Origin: Treponema pedis
GTDB taxonomy: Bacteria > Spirochaetota > Spirochaetia > Treponematales > Treponemataceae
Direction of reading: 5' to 3'
Assembly (NCBI RefSeq): GCF_017161325.1
Contig: NZ_CP045670.1
Span: forward strand, 2,287,367 to 2,351,366
Length of the DNA stretch: 64,000 nucleotides
The notes beneath the pieces were generated by a model that saw only the letters and a program-made list of their open reading frames with translations, was not told the DNA's origin and did no database searches. The translations under genes and the position numbers were made by a program. This document shows, piece after piece, positions 48,401 through 57,681 of the stretch; position 1 is the stretch's first letter, and each line of letters opens with the position of its first letter.

Positions 48401-48488
48401 GACAAGGGCGGTTTATAAATTTAACTTAAAAATTTATTCGCAGGTCTCTTTTAAAATCCTGTCGGATTTTTAGAAACGCCCGTTTGTC
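48401..48488. terminator. branched inverted-repeat structure between convergent genes
   Basis: Outer arms GACAA-GGGCG (48401-48410) and CGCCC-G-TTTGTC (48477-48488) enclose two inner hairpins: ATAAATTT/AAATTTAT (48414-48436) and AAAATCC/GGATTTTT (48453-48471). It could form a three-way junction. It lies 22 bases after the GNAT stop and 32 before the pth stop. Most likely a bidirectional terminator, but more elaborate than usual. Confidence 0.5.
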
Positions 48489-48519
48489 TGTATTATACAA
48501 ACCTTTTACATTCGTTTTT

Positions 48520-49131
48520 TTAAAAAGTTTTAGGTAATACCTTTGCCCACTCTTTTAATAAAATCTTAGGCTCTTCCGCCTGTAAAAGCTCTTTAAAAAA
48601 AACATTTAATGCAGGCACTTGCGAGTTTAAAATGTCAAGTTCCGATTGAGCAAATTTTGAAAGCACATAGCCTGCAATATCCGGGTTTTCTTCCCCGCCC
48701 CTATCGGAAAAATCCGGCCGTCCTATTCCTATTCTAAGTCTGAAAAAATCGGCAGTACCCAAAGCGCTTTTTACGGAACGAAGCCCGTTGTGTCCGCCCA
48801 AGCCTCCAGCCCACTTAAAACTTAATATGCCCGGTTTTAATTCAAGTTCATCGTGCACTATTAAAATATTTTCAGGCTTTAACCGAAAAAACGAAGCGGC
48901 GGCTCCTACGCTTTCTCCCGACAAATTTACAAAAGTTTCAGGCTTTAATAAATGCACGATTTTTCCTTCAGGATAAGAAGGGTTTATTTTTGCATATTGC
49001 CCCTTAAATTTATTTTGCCATACAACACCGCAACTTATATCCAATAAGCCGCTAAAAATCCATGCGGCATTATGGCGGGTATTTTCATATTTTTTTCCGT
49101 AGTTTCCTAAAAAAGCTATCAGTTCAATCAT
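48520..49131 (-). CDS. pth: peptidyl-tRNA hydrolase
   Basis: Frees tRNA from peptidyl-tRNA that drops off the ribosome. The 203-residue protein has [18 protein letters not shown] with the catalytic His, the NLSGESV strand with the tRNA-contacting Asn, HDELELKPG with the family Asp, and [14 protein letters not shown], including the second conserved Asn. The gene immediately follows the PHP gene (no gap), so the two are one operon with pyk upstream. Confidence 0.97.
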   Translation of the reverse strand: MIELIAFLGNYGKKYENTRHNAAWIFSGLLDISCGVVWQNKFKGQYAKINPSYPEGKIVHLLKPETFVNLSGESVGAAASFFRLKPENILIVHDELELKPGILSFKWAGGLGGHNGLRSVKSALGTADFFRLRIGIGRPDFSDRGGEENPDIAGYVLSKFAQSELDILNSQVPALNVFFKELLQAEEPKILLKEWAKVLPKTF

Positions 49132-50004
49132 TTAAATTTCTCCGTCAAAAGGTAAGGGCGGTAAATCCGGGTGAACAGAGCGCAAGTTTTCATAAAAACG
49201 GTTTTCGATTTTTATACCGCCTGAGGTAAACCCCAGTTTTCTATCCTTACGTATTGTTCCGTGAAAATCGCTTCCTGCCGTTATCGGCATATTTAATTTA
49301 TCGGCAAGGGCTTCAAGACGTTTACAGTCATTGTACCGCGTGGAAGCGTTCCACGCTTCAATTCCGATAAGTCCGCGCTCCTTTAAGTTTTCTATAGCCT
49401 TCGGAAGATGAGCCCACGAAAGATATAAGGACATAGGGTGCGCAAGTACGGGTATCCCGCCTGCAGAGTCAATTGCACTTACGGCTTCTTCAAAAACGGC
49501 ATTTTGTTTTTCCACAAAACAGGGGCAGTGCTTCCCCAAATACCTGTCAAAGGCTTTTTGCATATTTTTTACCATTTTATGTGCCTCCATATATGCCGCA
49601 AAATGCGGCCGCCCTACCCCTCCTTTTCCGCCTGCAAATTCTTTAACCTTTTCGTAGGTTATATTAAAGCCCTCACCTCTAAGTTTTTCGGCAATAAGAA
49701 AGTTTCTGTTTTCACGCTCGCTTTGAAGTTTTTTTAAAAGTTTATCCAACTCACGGGAAGGCTTCCGTAAATCAAGGCCCAAAAGGTGAAACTCTCCCGG
49801 CTGCCAGTTTATACTGATTTCAATTCCCCGTATAAAAATAATATTTAAGTTTTTCGCTTCGGCTTCGGCCTCGTCAAGCCCTGCAAGAATATCGTGGTCG
49901 GTTAAAGCTATTGCAAAAAGACCGGCCTTTTTTGCCGCTTTAATAAGCTGCGCAGGTGTAAAAGTACCGTCCGAAGCTGTGGAATGTGTATGTAAATCAA
50001 CCAT
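49132..50004 (-). CDS. PHP-domain phosphoesterase (RNase AM/YciV-like)
   Basis: A 290-residue metal-dependent phosphoesterase. The metal-binding pattern is DLHTHSTASDG at the start, LTDHDILAG near 40, GVGRPHFA near 130, VLAHPMS near 190, and GSDFHG near 246. Relatives (YciV, YcdX-like) hydrolyse 3',5'-nucleoside bisphosphates or trim RNA 5' ends. It abuts pth and follows pyk by 45 bases; linkage with pth fits RNA turnover. The exact substrate is an inference. Confidence 0.92.
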   Translation of the reverse strand: MVDLHTHSTASDGTFTPAQLIKAAKKAGLFAIALTDHDILAGLDEAEAEAKNLNIIFIRGIEISINWQPGEFHLLGLDLRKPSRELDKLLKKLQSERENRNFLIAEKLRGEGFNITYEKVKEFAGGKGGVGRPHFAAYMEAHKMVKNMQKAFDRYLGKHCPCFVEKQNAVFEEAVSAIDSAGGIPVLAHPMSLYLSWAHLPKAIENLKERGLIGIEAWNASTRYNDCKRLEALADKLNMPITAGSDFHGTIRKDRKLGFTSGGIKIENRFYENLRSVHPDLPPLPFDGEI

Positions 50005-50049
50005 AACTCTTATTGTATCAAAAAGAGACTTTTAAAGCAAAGGGTGTCT

Positions 50050-51465
50050 TTATTCTATTGTTTGAACCTTTAATAAATTCGTAGAACCGGACTGTCCGAT
50101 AGGAATACCCGCCGTTAAAATTGCAAGGTCTCCGGTTTTTACATAACCCGCCTCTTTTGCAATTTGGGAACATATATTAAACATATTATCCGTAGAGTGT
50201 ATTATCGGAGAAAGTACGGGATATACGTCCCACTCCAAAGAAAGTTTTCGCATAGCATGTACTGAAGGTGTAATTGCAATAATAGGTATTTTCGGTTTAA
50301 ATTTGGAAAGAGCCCTCGGAGTAATGCCTGAAGCGGAGGCGGTAATTATTACGTTTGCACCCAAACTTAAAGCGGTAGAACAGGTAGCCCGTGCAAGTGC
50401 ATTGGTAACTGTAGTTTCATGAAGCGAGGCATTTTCTAAAAACAGTTTTTCGTAATCCAAAGTAGCTTCAGTGGTAACCGCAATGGAATTCATCATTGCA
50501 ACGGTTTCTACGGGGTATTCACCGGCGGCGGTTTCACCTGAAAGCATTACCGCCGAAGTTCCGTCTAAAATTGCATTTGCCACGTCCGTAACCTCGGCAC
50601 GTGTCGGACGCAGATTATGGGTCATAGATTCAAGCATTTGAGTTGCGGTTATTACAAGTTTTCCCGCAAGATTGGCTTTACGTATAAGTTTTTTTTGTTC
50701 ATGCGGTATTTTTTCAGGCGGAATTTCCACACCCAAGTCGCCGCGTGCCACCATAATCCCGTCGGCAACCTCCAAAATGGAATCTATATTATCAAGACCT
50801 TCCTGATTTTCAATTTTGGCAATAACGGCAATTGTACTGTTGTGTTTATTTAAGATATTTTTAATTTGCATTACATCGTCGGCATTTTGAATAAATGAAG
50901 CGGCAATAAAATCCAAGTCATTTTCTATTGCAAATTCGATATCCGCAATATCTTTTTCGCTCATATACGGAATATTTACGCGTAAGCCGGGAATATTTAC
51001 TCCTTTTTTGCTTGTTAATGTTCCCGAATTAACGGCAACACATTCAATATCCGTATCGTTTAAAATATCTATTACTTGCAGCTCAAGCATTCCGTCGTTA
51101 ATTAAAATTCTGCTTTTAAGTTTTATATCTTTAGTAAGATTTTTATAAGAAATACTGCATATTTGGTTTGTTCCCGTTACTTCTCGTGAGGTTATTATAA
51201 ACTCCTGTCCCTGTACGATTTCCGCAGGCTTTTCAAAATTACCCAGTCTTATTTCAGGTCCCTTTGTATCAAGCATAATGGCAATAGGCAGCCCCAAATC
51301 TTCTCTTACTTTTTTTATGCGGTCGATTTTAATTTTATGCTCTTCGTGTGTTCCGTGAGAAAAATTAAGACGGCAAACATTTAAACCTGCCTTAAACATT
51401 TCTTTTAATACACGCTCCGATTCGGATGCGGGCCCGATGGTACATACTATTTTGGTTTTTTTCAT
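50050..51465 (-). CDS. pyk: pyruvate kinase
   Basis: The last step of glycolysis. The 471-residue protein starts KKTKIVCTIGPASES; it has MLDTKGPEIRLG, the metal and substrate-binding IAKIENQEGLDNIDSIL, MVARGDLGVEIPPEKIPHEQKKLI and the ESMTHNLRPTRAEVTDVANA flexible region, with an allosteric C-terminal domain of normal size ending TNLLKVQTIE. A GGAGG site precedes the ATG by 9 bases and a TTGAAA-17-TATGAT promoter lies at 51493-51521. Together with glpK it fits a sugar- and glycerol-fermenting metabolism. Confidence 0.98.
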   Translation of the reverse strand: MKKTKIVCTIGPASESERVLKEMFKAGLNVCRLNFSHGTHEEHKIKIDRIKKVREDLGLPIAIMLDTKGPEIRLGNFEKPAEIVQGQEFIITSREVTGTNQICSISYKNLTKDIKLKSRILINDGMLELQVIDILNDTDIECVAVNSGTLTSKKGVNIPGLRVNIPYMSEKDIADIEFAIENDLDFIAASFIQNADDVMQIKNILNKHNSTIAVIAKIENQEGLDNIDSILEVADGIMVARGDLGVEIPPEKIPHEQKKLIRKANLAGKLVITATQMLESMTHNLRPTRAEVTDVANAILDGTSAVMLSGETAAGEYPVETVAMMNSIAVTTEATLDYEKLFLENASLHETTVTNALARATCSTALSLGANVIITASASGITPRALSKFKPKIPIIAITPSVHAMRKLSLEWDVYPVLSPIIHSTDNMFNICSQIAKEAGYVKTGDLAILTAGIPIGQSGSTNLLKVQTIE

Positions 51466-51492
51466 TGTAACAGCCTCCGTTGCAGTGTGCCA

Positions 51493-51521
51493 ATCATACT
51501 AAAAACGGAATAAATTTTCAA
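51493..51521 (-). promoter_or_regulatory. sigma-70 type promoter of the pyk operon
   Basis: On the minus strand TTGAAA (51516-51521) and TATGAT (51493-51498) are spaced by 17 bases, giving a leader of about 20 bases. Confidence 0.55.
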
Positions 51522-51658
51522 CAGCGCTTGAATATTCGGGAATCTATAAAAACGGAAGATAAAAATACTATTAAAAATCCGCCAAAGAGCATATAATTTT
51601 CCCCTTTACCGAATATAAATTATTTATACAATGCCCGGAGTTTACAAGCCAATTTAAG

Positions 51659-51687
51659 TAGACAGACTTAACAAAATAGTTTATAAT
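51659..51687 (+). promoter_or_regulatory. sigma-70 type promoter of the S9 peptidase gene
   Basis: TAGACA (51659-51664) and a perfect TATAAT (51682-51687) are spaced by 17 bases, 57 bases before the ATG at 51745. Confidence 0.5.
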
Positions 51688-51744
51688 ACGCCCCTATTTA
51701 CATTCCGGCTCTGAGGTCGGGATAATTTATTCATGGAGGTTTTA

Positions 51745-53637
51745 ATGAAAAAACTATTATTATTTTTATGTACGGCGGTATTATTGTCCGCCTGTACGGC
51801 AAACAATTCGGTTAAGCCTTCCGCACAGCCGATACCTTTGGAAGACTTTTTCCGCAATCCGGAAAAAACCGGCTATTCCGTTTCTCCGGACGGAACACAT
51901 ATCGCCTTTTTACAACCGTGGAAAAACAGGCTTAATATTTTCGTGCAAAAATTGGGAGATGATAATGCCGTAAAAATTACTTCTGCGGAAGAGCGGGATA
52001 TTTCTTCATATTTTTGGAAAAGCGATAACGTTATTGCATTTTTACAGGACTCAGGCGGAGATGAAAACTATAAACTGTTTGTAGTAAATAAAGACGGAAC
52101 AAACGAAAAAGCTCTTACTCCCTTTGATAATGTAACGGTAGAGATTGTAGATGATCTTGAAGACCGAGAAAATGAAATGCTTATTGCTATGAACAAACGC
52201 AATCCTCAAATATTTGATGTATACAGAATCGATATTGCTACAGGCGATTTAACAATGATTGCCGAAAATCCCGGAAATATTTCAGGTTGGATGACCGACC
52301 ATGAAGGTAAATTAAGAGTTGCAACTACAACCGACGGGGTCAATACAGGGCTTTTATATCGCAAAACCGAAGCGGAGCAATTTGTTAAAATTATGGAAAC
52401 GGGTTTTAAAGATAATTTTAACCCTCTTTTAATGACATTCGACAATAAAGACTTGTATGTAGCTTCAAATATAGACCGCGATAAGGCGGCCTTATATACT
52501 TTTAACCCGGAAACGAAAAAATTGGGCGAAATGATTTTTGAAAGCGATGAAGCCGATGTTAACAGGATACTTTATTCAAAAAAACGCAAGACGATAACCG
52601 GCGTAAGCTATTATACCGATAAACGCCATGTTCATTTTTTTGATGAAGAGAGGCAGGCAATGCAGGAAGACTTAGAAAAACAATTGCCCGATATCGAAAT
52701 AAATGTAGTATCTTCCGATAAAAATGAAACAACATTTATTATAAGAACCTTTTCGGATAAAACAAGCGGCAGTTTTTATATTTATAATAAGGAAACGAAA
52801 AAATTAACTCTTCTTACCGATGTTGCACCGTGGATTAAACCTGAAAATATGGCATCTATGAAACCAGTTCAATATAAAAGCTCCGACGGTTTAACAATAC
52901 ACGGCTATTTAACCTTGCCTGTCGGAAAAGAAAACGAAAAGAATTTGCCGGTAGTTATAAATCCGCACGGAGGACCTTGGGCTCGCGATTATTGGGGCTT
53001 CAGTCCCGAAACCCAATTTTTGGCAAACCGGGGCTATGCCGTTTTACAGATGAACTTCCGCGGCTCGATAGGATACGGAAAAGAATTCTGGATAAAGGGA
53101 TTTAAACAATGGGGCAAAAAAATGCAGGACGACATTACCGACGGTGTAAACTGGCTTATCGCGGAAGGGATTGCCGACCCAAAACGCATTGCAATTTACG
53201 GCGCTTCTTACGGAGGCTATGCCGTTCTTGCAGGCGTAACTTTTACACCCGATTTATATGCCTGCGCAATAGACTATGTAGGAGTTTCCAACATATTTAC
53301 TCTTTTTGAAACCTTGCCTCCGTATTGGGAACAGGGAAGAAAAATGATGTATGAAATGATAGGTAATCCCGAAACGGAGAAGGATATGCTTACGGAGGTT
53401 TCTCCGATATTTCACATCGATAATATCAAAGTTCCTCTTTTCGTAGCCCAGGGAGCAAACGACCCGAGGGTAAAAAAAGAACACTCCGACCAGATTGTCG
53501 AAGCATTAAAAAAGAAAAACATAGATGTTGAATATATGGTAAAGGATAATGAAGGACACGGCTTCAGCAACGAAGAAAACCGTTTCGACTTTTACCGAGC
53601 TATGGAAAAATTCTTACAAAAACACATAGGTAAATAA
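51745..53637 (+). CDS. S9 family peptidase, lipoprotein (acylaminoacyl/dipeptidyl type)
   Basis: A 630-residue lipoprotein peptidase: signal KLLLFLCTAVLLSAC with the lipid cysteine near residue 18. A beta-propeller fills about 25-370, and an alpha/beta-hydrolase domain (about 380-630) has the nucleophile in YGASYGGYAVL (Ser near 488), an Asp in GANDPRV (near 573) and His in EGHGFSNEE (near 605). It cleaves short peptides. Given that treponemes depend on host peptides, a nutritional role is likely. Start at 51745 is chosen because GGAGG at 51735-51739 fits it; the ATG at 51733 overlaps that site. It ends with an intrinsic terminator at 53646-53676. Confidence 0.93.
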   Translation: MKKLLLFLCTAVLLSACTANNSVKPSAQPIPLEDFFRNPEKTGYSVSPDGTHIAFLQPWKNRLNIFVQKLGDDNAVKITSAEERDISSYFWKSDNVIAFLQDSGGDENYKLFVVNKDGTNEKALTPFDNVTVEIVDDLEDRENEMLIAMNKRNPQIFDVYRIDIATGDLTMIAENPGNISGWMTDHEGKLRVATTTDGVNTGLLYRKTEAEQFVKIMETGFKDNFNPLLMTFDNKDLYVASNIDRDKAALYTFNPETKKLGEMIFESDEADVNRILYSKKRKTITGVSYYTDKRHVHFFDEERQAMQEDLEKQLPDIEINVVSSDKNETTFIIRTFSDKTSGSFYIYNKETKKLTLLTDVAPWIKPENMASMKPVQYKSSDGLTIHGYLTLPVGKENEKNLPVVINPHGGPWARDYWGFSPETQFLANRGYAVLQMNFRGSIGYGKEFWIKGFKQWGKKMQDDITDGVNWLIAEGIADPKRIAIYGASYGGYAVLAGVTFTPDLYACAIDYVGVSNIFTLFETLPPYWEQGRKMMYEMIGNPETEKDMLTEVSPIFHIDNIKVPLFVAQGANDPRVKKEHSDQIVEALKKKNIDVEYMVKDNEGHGFSNEENRFDFYRAMEKFLQKHIGK

Positions 53638-53645
53638 AAAGCAAA

Positions 53646-53676
53646 AACGCTTGCCCTAAACGGGGCAGGCGTTTTT
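53646..53676 (+). terminator. intrinsic terminator of the S9 peptidase gene
   Basis: AACGCTTGCCC pairs with GGGGCAGGCGTT, with one G.T wobble, and is followed by a T-run. Placed 9 bases after the stop codon. Confidence 0.85.
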
Positions 53677-53830
53677 TATCCCACTGCTTTGACCTTAATA
53701 ATAAACTTTCTTAAACAAAGAGCCGAAACTCTATTTTAAGAATACATTTAAAAAAGTTCATACGAAATATGTATCGTTTTTATAGAATAAAAATGAAATT
53801 TATGATAAAATAAATACCGGAGGCTTTATT

Positions 53831-54952
53831 TTGAAGATTGGAATAAATGCATTCGGCTGCGAACACGGCAGGTCCGGAATAGGTTCATATATATTATCGC
53901 TCGTAAAAAATTTACCGAGAACCGATTACGAATTTCAACTCTTCGGACCGGAATTGGACAAGTATACCTATACTTCGGACATCGATTATATAAGCTTTGC
54001 CGGAATAGACATTGCAGACACGAACTTCGCCGAAAAAATGTGGCATTTTAAAAATTTAAATTCATTTATAAAAAAACAAAAATACGATGCGGTAATTTAC
54101 CCCTCAGGGATAGATTTATTGCCTCCCATTCTTACGGTACCGTCTATTTTTGTAATTCAGCGTCTTTTATCGGCAAATTTAAACCTCTTGGCAAAAATCG
54201 GTGCAAAACGCACATTAAAAAATGCTTCGGGAATTATATGTCCTTCCAAATTCATCAAAGCCGATTTAGCCGAATACGGTATTACCGATTCGGAAGCAAA
54301 GGTTATTTATAACGGAATAGATACCTCTCTATTTAAATACCGTGAAAATGACAATTCGGAAGCGGTATTTATACAGCCCTTTTCTATCCGAAAGCCCTAT
54401 ATAATTTATGCGTCCCGTATAACAAGCCCCGAAAAATGCCACATCGAACTTGTAAAGGCTTTTTCGATTTTTAAGAAAAAATTCGGCACAGCTCATAGAC
54501 TTGTCATTGCAGGTTCCGACGGAGACAATACTGAAACCGTTCATAATGCGGTAATTCAATCGGGCTTTTCATCAGATATTTTGCTTACAGGGTATTTTCC
54601 GCATGAAAATCTTCCTCAGCTTTATGCTTCCGCAGACCTTTGCGTCTTTCCGTCCATGGCGGAGGGAGTCGGTTTACCCGTTATTGAAGCTATGGCTTGC
54701 GGAATCCCCGTTGCCTGTGCCGCAGCAGGAGCCTTACCAGAAATGGCCGGAGAGGCGGCGGTATTTTTCAATCCTAAAAAACCTGAAGAAATAGCAAATG
54801 CAATTTCAAATTTAATAGACACCGAAGAAAATAAAGAACGCCGCGAAGAAGTTATACAAAAAGGACTCGGCTGGATTTCCCGATATAATTGGAAAACAAC
54901 AGCCGAGGAAACCGTAAAATATTTGGATTCTATTTTTAAGAAAAAAGTATAA
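53831..54952 (+). CDS. glycosyltransferase family 4-type protein (TTG start)
   Basis: A 373-residue GT-B transferase beginning IGINAFGCEHGRSGIGSYIL, with KVIYNGIDTSLF near 157 and the nucleotide-sugar motif FPSMAEGVGLPVIEAMACGIPVACA (E7-type, about 276-300; key residues E, G, P, E). It follows a GGAGG at 53819-53823 with a spacing of 7 before TTG at 53831, which decides the start. No ATG in frame matches. Probably transfers mannose- or glucose-type sugars to surface glycan or lipid. Solitary; no other glycan gene is adjacent. Confidence 0.9.
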   Translation: MKIGINAFGCEHGRSGIGSYILSLVKNLPRTDYEFQLFGPELDKYTYTSDIDYISFAGIDIADTNFAEKMWHFKNLNSFIKKQKYDAVIYPSGIDLLPPILTVPSIFVIQRLLSANLNLLAKIGAKRTLKNASGIICPSKFIKADLAEYGITDSEAKVIYNGIDTSLFKYRENDNSEAVFIQPFSIRKPYIIYASRITSPEKCHIELVKAFSIFKKKFGTAHRLVIAGSDGDNTETVHNAVIQSGFSSDILLTGYFPHENLPQLYASADLCVFPSMAEGVGLPVIEAMACGIPVACAAAGALPEMAGEAAVFFNPKKPEEIANAISNLIDTEENKERREEVIQKGLGWISRYNWKTTAEETVKYLDSIFKKKV

Positions 54953-54976
54953 TGCCGAAATACCGGCTATACGATT

Positions 54977-55682
54977 TTAATACATCGACGGTTTTTCCCA
55001 GTATTCATAAACGTCAATCTGTTCGCGCTTTTTTACAAACCCTATTACTTTATATGTAAGAGGAGTAAAAACAACTTCAATTACGGTTTTAAAAAGATAA
55101 TTTGAAAAAGCCATAACAATAAGAACAGGAAGACCGTAAAGGCCTAAAAAAGCAACGGCAACAAAAACAATACTATCGATAAATTCTCCTACTACAGTGG
55201 AACCTATCGTCCTAAGCCAAAGATGTTTTCCTCGTGTTAAGACCTTTAATTTCGATAAAACTATGGAATTGGAATTTGCTCCCAAAAGATAGCCCAAGAG
55301 ACTTCCTGCCGTAATGCGCGGCATTTGTAAAAGAATATCATCGAATTCTTTTTGAAGAAGCCATTCTTTTTCGGAAGGAAGAATACTTACAAGATAAATA
55401 TTTAAAGAAGTGAAAATAAGCATAAAAAAAACCTGCCCAAATAATTTTCCGTGCGGTTTTATGCCCGTACACTTCGGCCAGTACATCGCCTAAGATATAC
55501 GAAAAAGGGAATAACAGGGTTCCGCCGTCAAAGACGAAAACACCTATTTGAATCATTTTTACCGCTAAAATATTCGATAAAACCAAAACGCCTACAAAGA
55601 GTCCTGCAATTACAGGCAAGAAATTACTTTTCTTAATTTTGTCCGTTTCAATGCTCTCAGGCATTAATTTTTCATTTTCCAT
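54977..55682 (-). pseudogene. queuosine precursor transporter (YhhQ/VUT family), frameshifted
   Basis: Reads as one 234-residue membrane protein in two frames. The first part has NFLPVIAGLFVGVLVLSNILAVKMI and FDGGTLLFPFSYILGDVLAEVYGHKTARKIIWAGFF; the second continues LIFTSLNIYLVSILPSEKEWL, SLLGYLLGANSNSIVLSKL and GEFIDSIVFVAVAFLG. The break is in an A8 run (55424-55431 on +), and removing one A restores the frame. YhhQ-type proteins import preQ0 or preQ1 for queuosine tRNA modification. All conserved parts are intact, so a sequence error or very recent loss is likely. It overlaps purN by 19 bases; an ATG at 55664 (TAATG with purN) is an alternative start. Confidence 0.8.
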
Positions 55683-56245
55683 TTTAATGTCCTTATTATA
55701 AGTTTATGTTCCGTTTCGTGAACGCGTTTTTCAAATTCTTCCAAAGTATCATGCAAAAAAAGCGGGACTGTTTCGGTAAAAATTACAGGGCCTGAATCAA
55801 TCCCCTCATCCGGCACGAAATGTGTCATAATTCCGCACTCCGCTATTTTACCTTCAAGGAAAGCCTTGTATTGCCGCTCTATAGCTTCAGTACCGGGAAA
55901 TGTTCCGGGCAAAGCAGGATGTAAGTTTATAATTTTATCTTTAAACTGAAGAATAAACGGATTACTTAAAATGCGCATCCAACCTAAGAGCAGCACGTAA
56001 TCCGGAGAAAAAGTTTTTACGGTTTTTGCAAGTTCTTTATCATAAGCTCTTCTATCGGTACCCTTTTTAAACGGAAAATATACGGCTTTTACACCTGCCT
56101 TTTCCGCACGCTTTAAAGCGAAGGCTTCTTTTTTATCGGATATTACAGCTTCAATCGAGTAATCAATTTTGCCTAAGTCAACCGCTTCAATTACAGCTTG
56201 CAGATTGCTTCCGTTACCGGAAGCTAAGATAACCAGTTTTTTCAA
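55664..56245 (-). CDS. purN: phosphoribosylglycinamide formyltransferase
   Basis: Transfers a formyl group from 10-formyl-tetrahydrofolate to GAR in purine synthesis. The 193-residue protein opens VILASGNGSNLQAVIEA, and has INLHPALPGTFPGTEAIE, with the catalytic Asn and His, and VPDEGIDSGPVI with the Asp. No other pur gene is in the window; an isolated purN may be used for salvage or may belong to a pathway split across the chromosome. It overlaps the transporter gene that follows. Confidence 0.95.
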   Translation of the reverse strand: MKKLVILASGNGSNLQAVIEAVDLGKIDYSIEAVISDKKEAFALKRAEKAGVKAVYFPFKKGTDRRAYDKELAKTVKTFSPDYVLLLGWMRILSNPFILQFKDKIINLHPALPGTFPGTEAIERQYKAFLEGKIAECGIMTHFVPDEGIDSGPVIFTETVPLFLHDTLEEFEKRVHETEHKLIIRTLKWKMKN

Positions 56246-56411
56246 ATTTTTATTCCTCTAGGATAAGCCTCGCATAAACTTTTTTGCTCGCCGCCTTTTA
56301 TTGTACTTATTTTTTTCCATATATACAAGGAGCCCTGTTCCGCACCCCTTTTACCGTACCTTTGAGAAGTTACGGTTTTGCTCAATACTTTGCCATGCTC
56401 TTCCGCTTATT

Positions 56412-56543
56412 TTTAACCGCTAAGAGCGCAAAGTCCGTTAAGGGTGCCGTATTTTACAAGCCCTCTATTGTCTCTTTGCGTGCTCTGCGAGCTTTGCGGT
56501 TTTATTTTTAACCGCTAAGAGCGCAAAGAACGCTAAGAGTTTT
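56412..56543. repeat. about 95-bp repeat, group 1
   Basis: The 19-base element AACCGCTAAGAGCGCAAAG occurs at 56415 and again at 56510; between them is CTTTGCGTGCTCTGCGAGCTTTGCGGTT, so each unit carries inverted CTTTGCG/CGCAAAG and GCGGTT/AACCGC pairs. Related copies lie at 57729, 59670 and 60007. Translating it gives cysteine-rich, spurious frames. Confidence 0.8.
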
Positions 56544-56556
56544 AAGGTACTTTGCT

Positions 56557-57420
56557 CTACAGCTTTTCTATTTCTTCTTTAGTTAAACCGGTAGCCTGCA
56601 TTATTTTTTGTACCGAATCGCCGAGTTGTTTTAAGACCTTTGCCGTTTCCAGCACGCCGTCGGAAAAGCCTTCACTTCTGCCTTGAGCTATGCCTTTTCT
56701 CATCGATTCATTTATCATAGAAACGCGGTCGCTCTCGTATCGCCATGCAGCTTGGTAAAGGGCACGTTGTTCCGCAACAGTGTAGAATTCTTCCATCGTG
56801 TCTTCGGCTTTTTGCATTAAAGGATTTTCTTTTGCCAACATCTTCCTCACCTCCTTCTCGTCGGTTTGTATAAACAGCAACCATTTTTCCAGTTCGCTGC
56901 GCTGTTCTTTCTCTATTTTCGTTAAATCCAAAAAGTGGATTTCAAGCATTCCGTCCAGCTCGCTGTGTTCTTCCGTTTCCAAAATCTTATAAATTGAGTG
57001 GATTTTATTAGCAAGGTGAAACGGCTGATTGAGAATGTTTATCGCTATGCATTTTTTGAGCTCGCTGTAATCGGCTCCCTTGCTGAAATCTTCGAGAAAA
57101 AGCTGTGTCCAATAAAAAATGCTGCGTTTGGTAAAGTACTCGAACCAGATGTTTTGCATTTCAAGGTTGATTTTTTCGCCTGAGTGCAGTTTGATTTTTA
57201 TGTCGAGTCTGCCGGTTTTTTCATCGTAAAAGCGGGTAGTAAGCTCCGTGTTTTCAAGCCGTACATCGGCAAAAGTATTTTCTTGCATTCCGGTTACAAG
57301 CGAGACGAATTTTATGAGAATGTCTTTATTCTTTTCCGTGCCGAAGACTTTTTTAAACGCATAGTCGTTGCGGACGGTGAATTTTTCAGGCGGTGCAAGT
57401 GTTTCTAAAGTGCTTGCCAT
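56557..57420 (-). CDS. Rpn family recombination-promoting nuclease/putative transposase
   Basis: A 287-residue protein of the PD-(D/E)xK nuclease family often annotated as Rpn or putative transposase. The conserved start FTVRNDYAFKKVFGTEKNKDIL and the active-site segment GRLDIKIKLHSGEKINLEMQ (Asp, and Glu-x-Gln) are present; IIQTDEKEVRKML-like helices and a C-terminal LGDSVQKIMQATGLTKEEIEKL tail follow. Rpn proteins raise RecA-independent recombination in E. coli. Start at 57420 is chosen from the GAGGAGGG site before it; a frame to 57453 adds 11 residues. It sits between two groups of a repeated element, which may be a substrate or a by-product of such activity; that is inference. Confidence 0.9.
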   Translation of the reverse strand: MASTLETLAPPEKFTVRNDYAFKKVFGTEKNKDILIKFVSLVTGMQENTFADVRLENTELTTRFYDEKTGRLDIKIKLHSGEKINLEMQNIWFEYFTKRSIFYWTQLFLEDFSKGADYSELKKCIAINILNQPFHLANKIHSIYKILETEEHSELDGMLEIHFLDLTKIEKEQRSELEKWLLFIQTDEKEVRKMLAKENPLMQKAEDTMEEFYTVAEQRALYQAAWRYESDRVSMINESMRKGIAQGRSEGFSDGVLETAKVLKQLGDSVQKIMQATGLTKEEIEKL

Positions 57421-57480
57421 AGCGTCTACCCTCCTCATAGTTAAGTATAGCATAAGATACGGGGATTTAAAAGGGGGATA

Positions 57481-57667
57481 GAGAACCCCGTTCCGAGCAG
57501 GGTTTTCTCTCTCCCCCTGTGACCCCCTCTCTTTTCAAAAGAACCGCTTAGGGGCTTCTGCCCTTTGGAATCCCGCTTTACCGAAGTACGTCCTGTACTT
57601 CGGTAAAGCCCGAGTTTTCTTACAAGAAAACTCGCGGTAGGGCTGTTCCGGCGGACGTCCTGTCCGC
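57481..57667. repeat. cluster of four hairpins
   Basis: Consecutive hairpins: GAGAACCC/GGGTTTTCTC (57481-57509), GCTTTACCGAAGTAC/GTACTTCGGTAAAGC (57575-57589 and 57595-57609, 15 perfect base pairs), CGAGTTTTCTT/AAGAAAACTCG (57611-57634, perfect), and GCGGAC/GTCCGC (57651-57667). Two of the loops are GTCCT. No gene is read here. It resembles REP-like or small mobile repeats. Confidence 0.6.
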
Positions 57668-57681
57668 TCCCGCTTGGGTTC

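Noticed and set aside
56280-56511. cysteine- and alanine-rich reading frames over the repeats (also at 57711, 59505, 60059)
   Set aside because: They come from translating the repeated element, lack ribosome sites and have repeat-derived composition.
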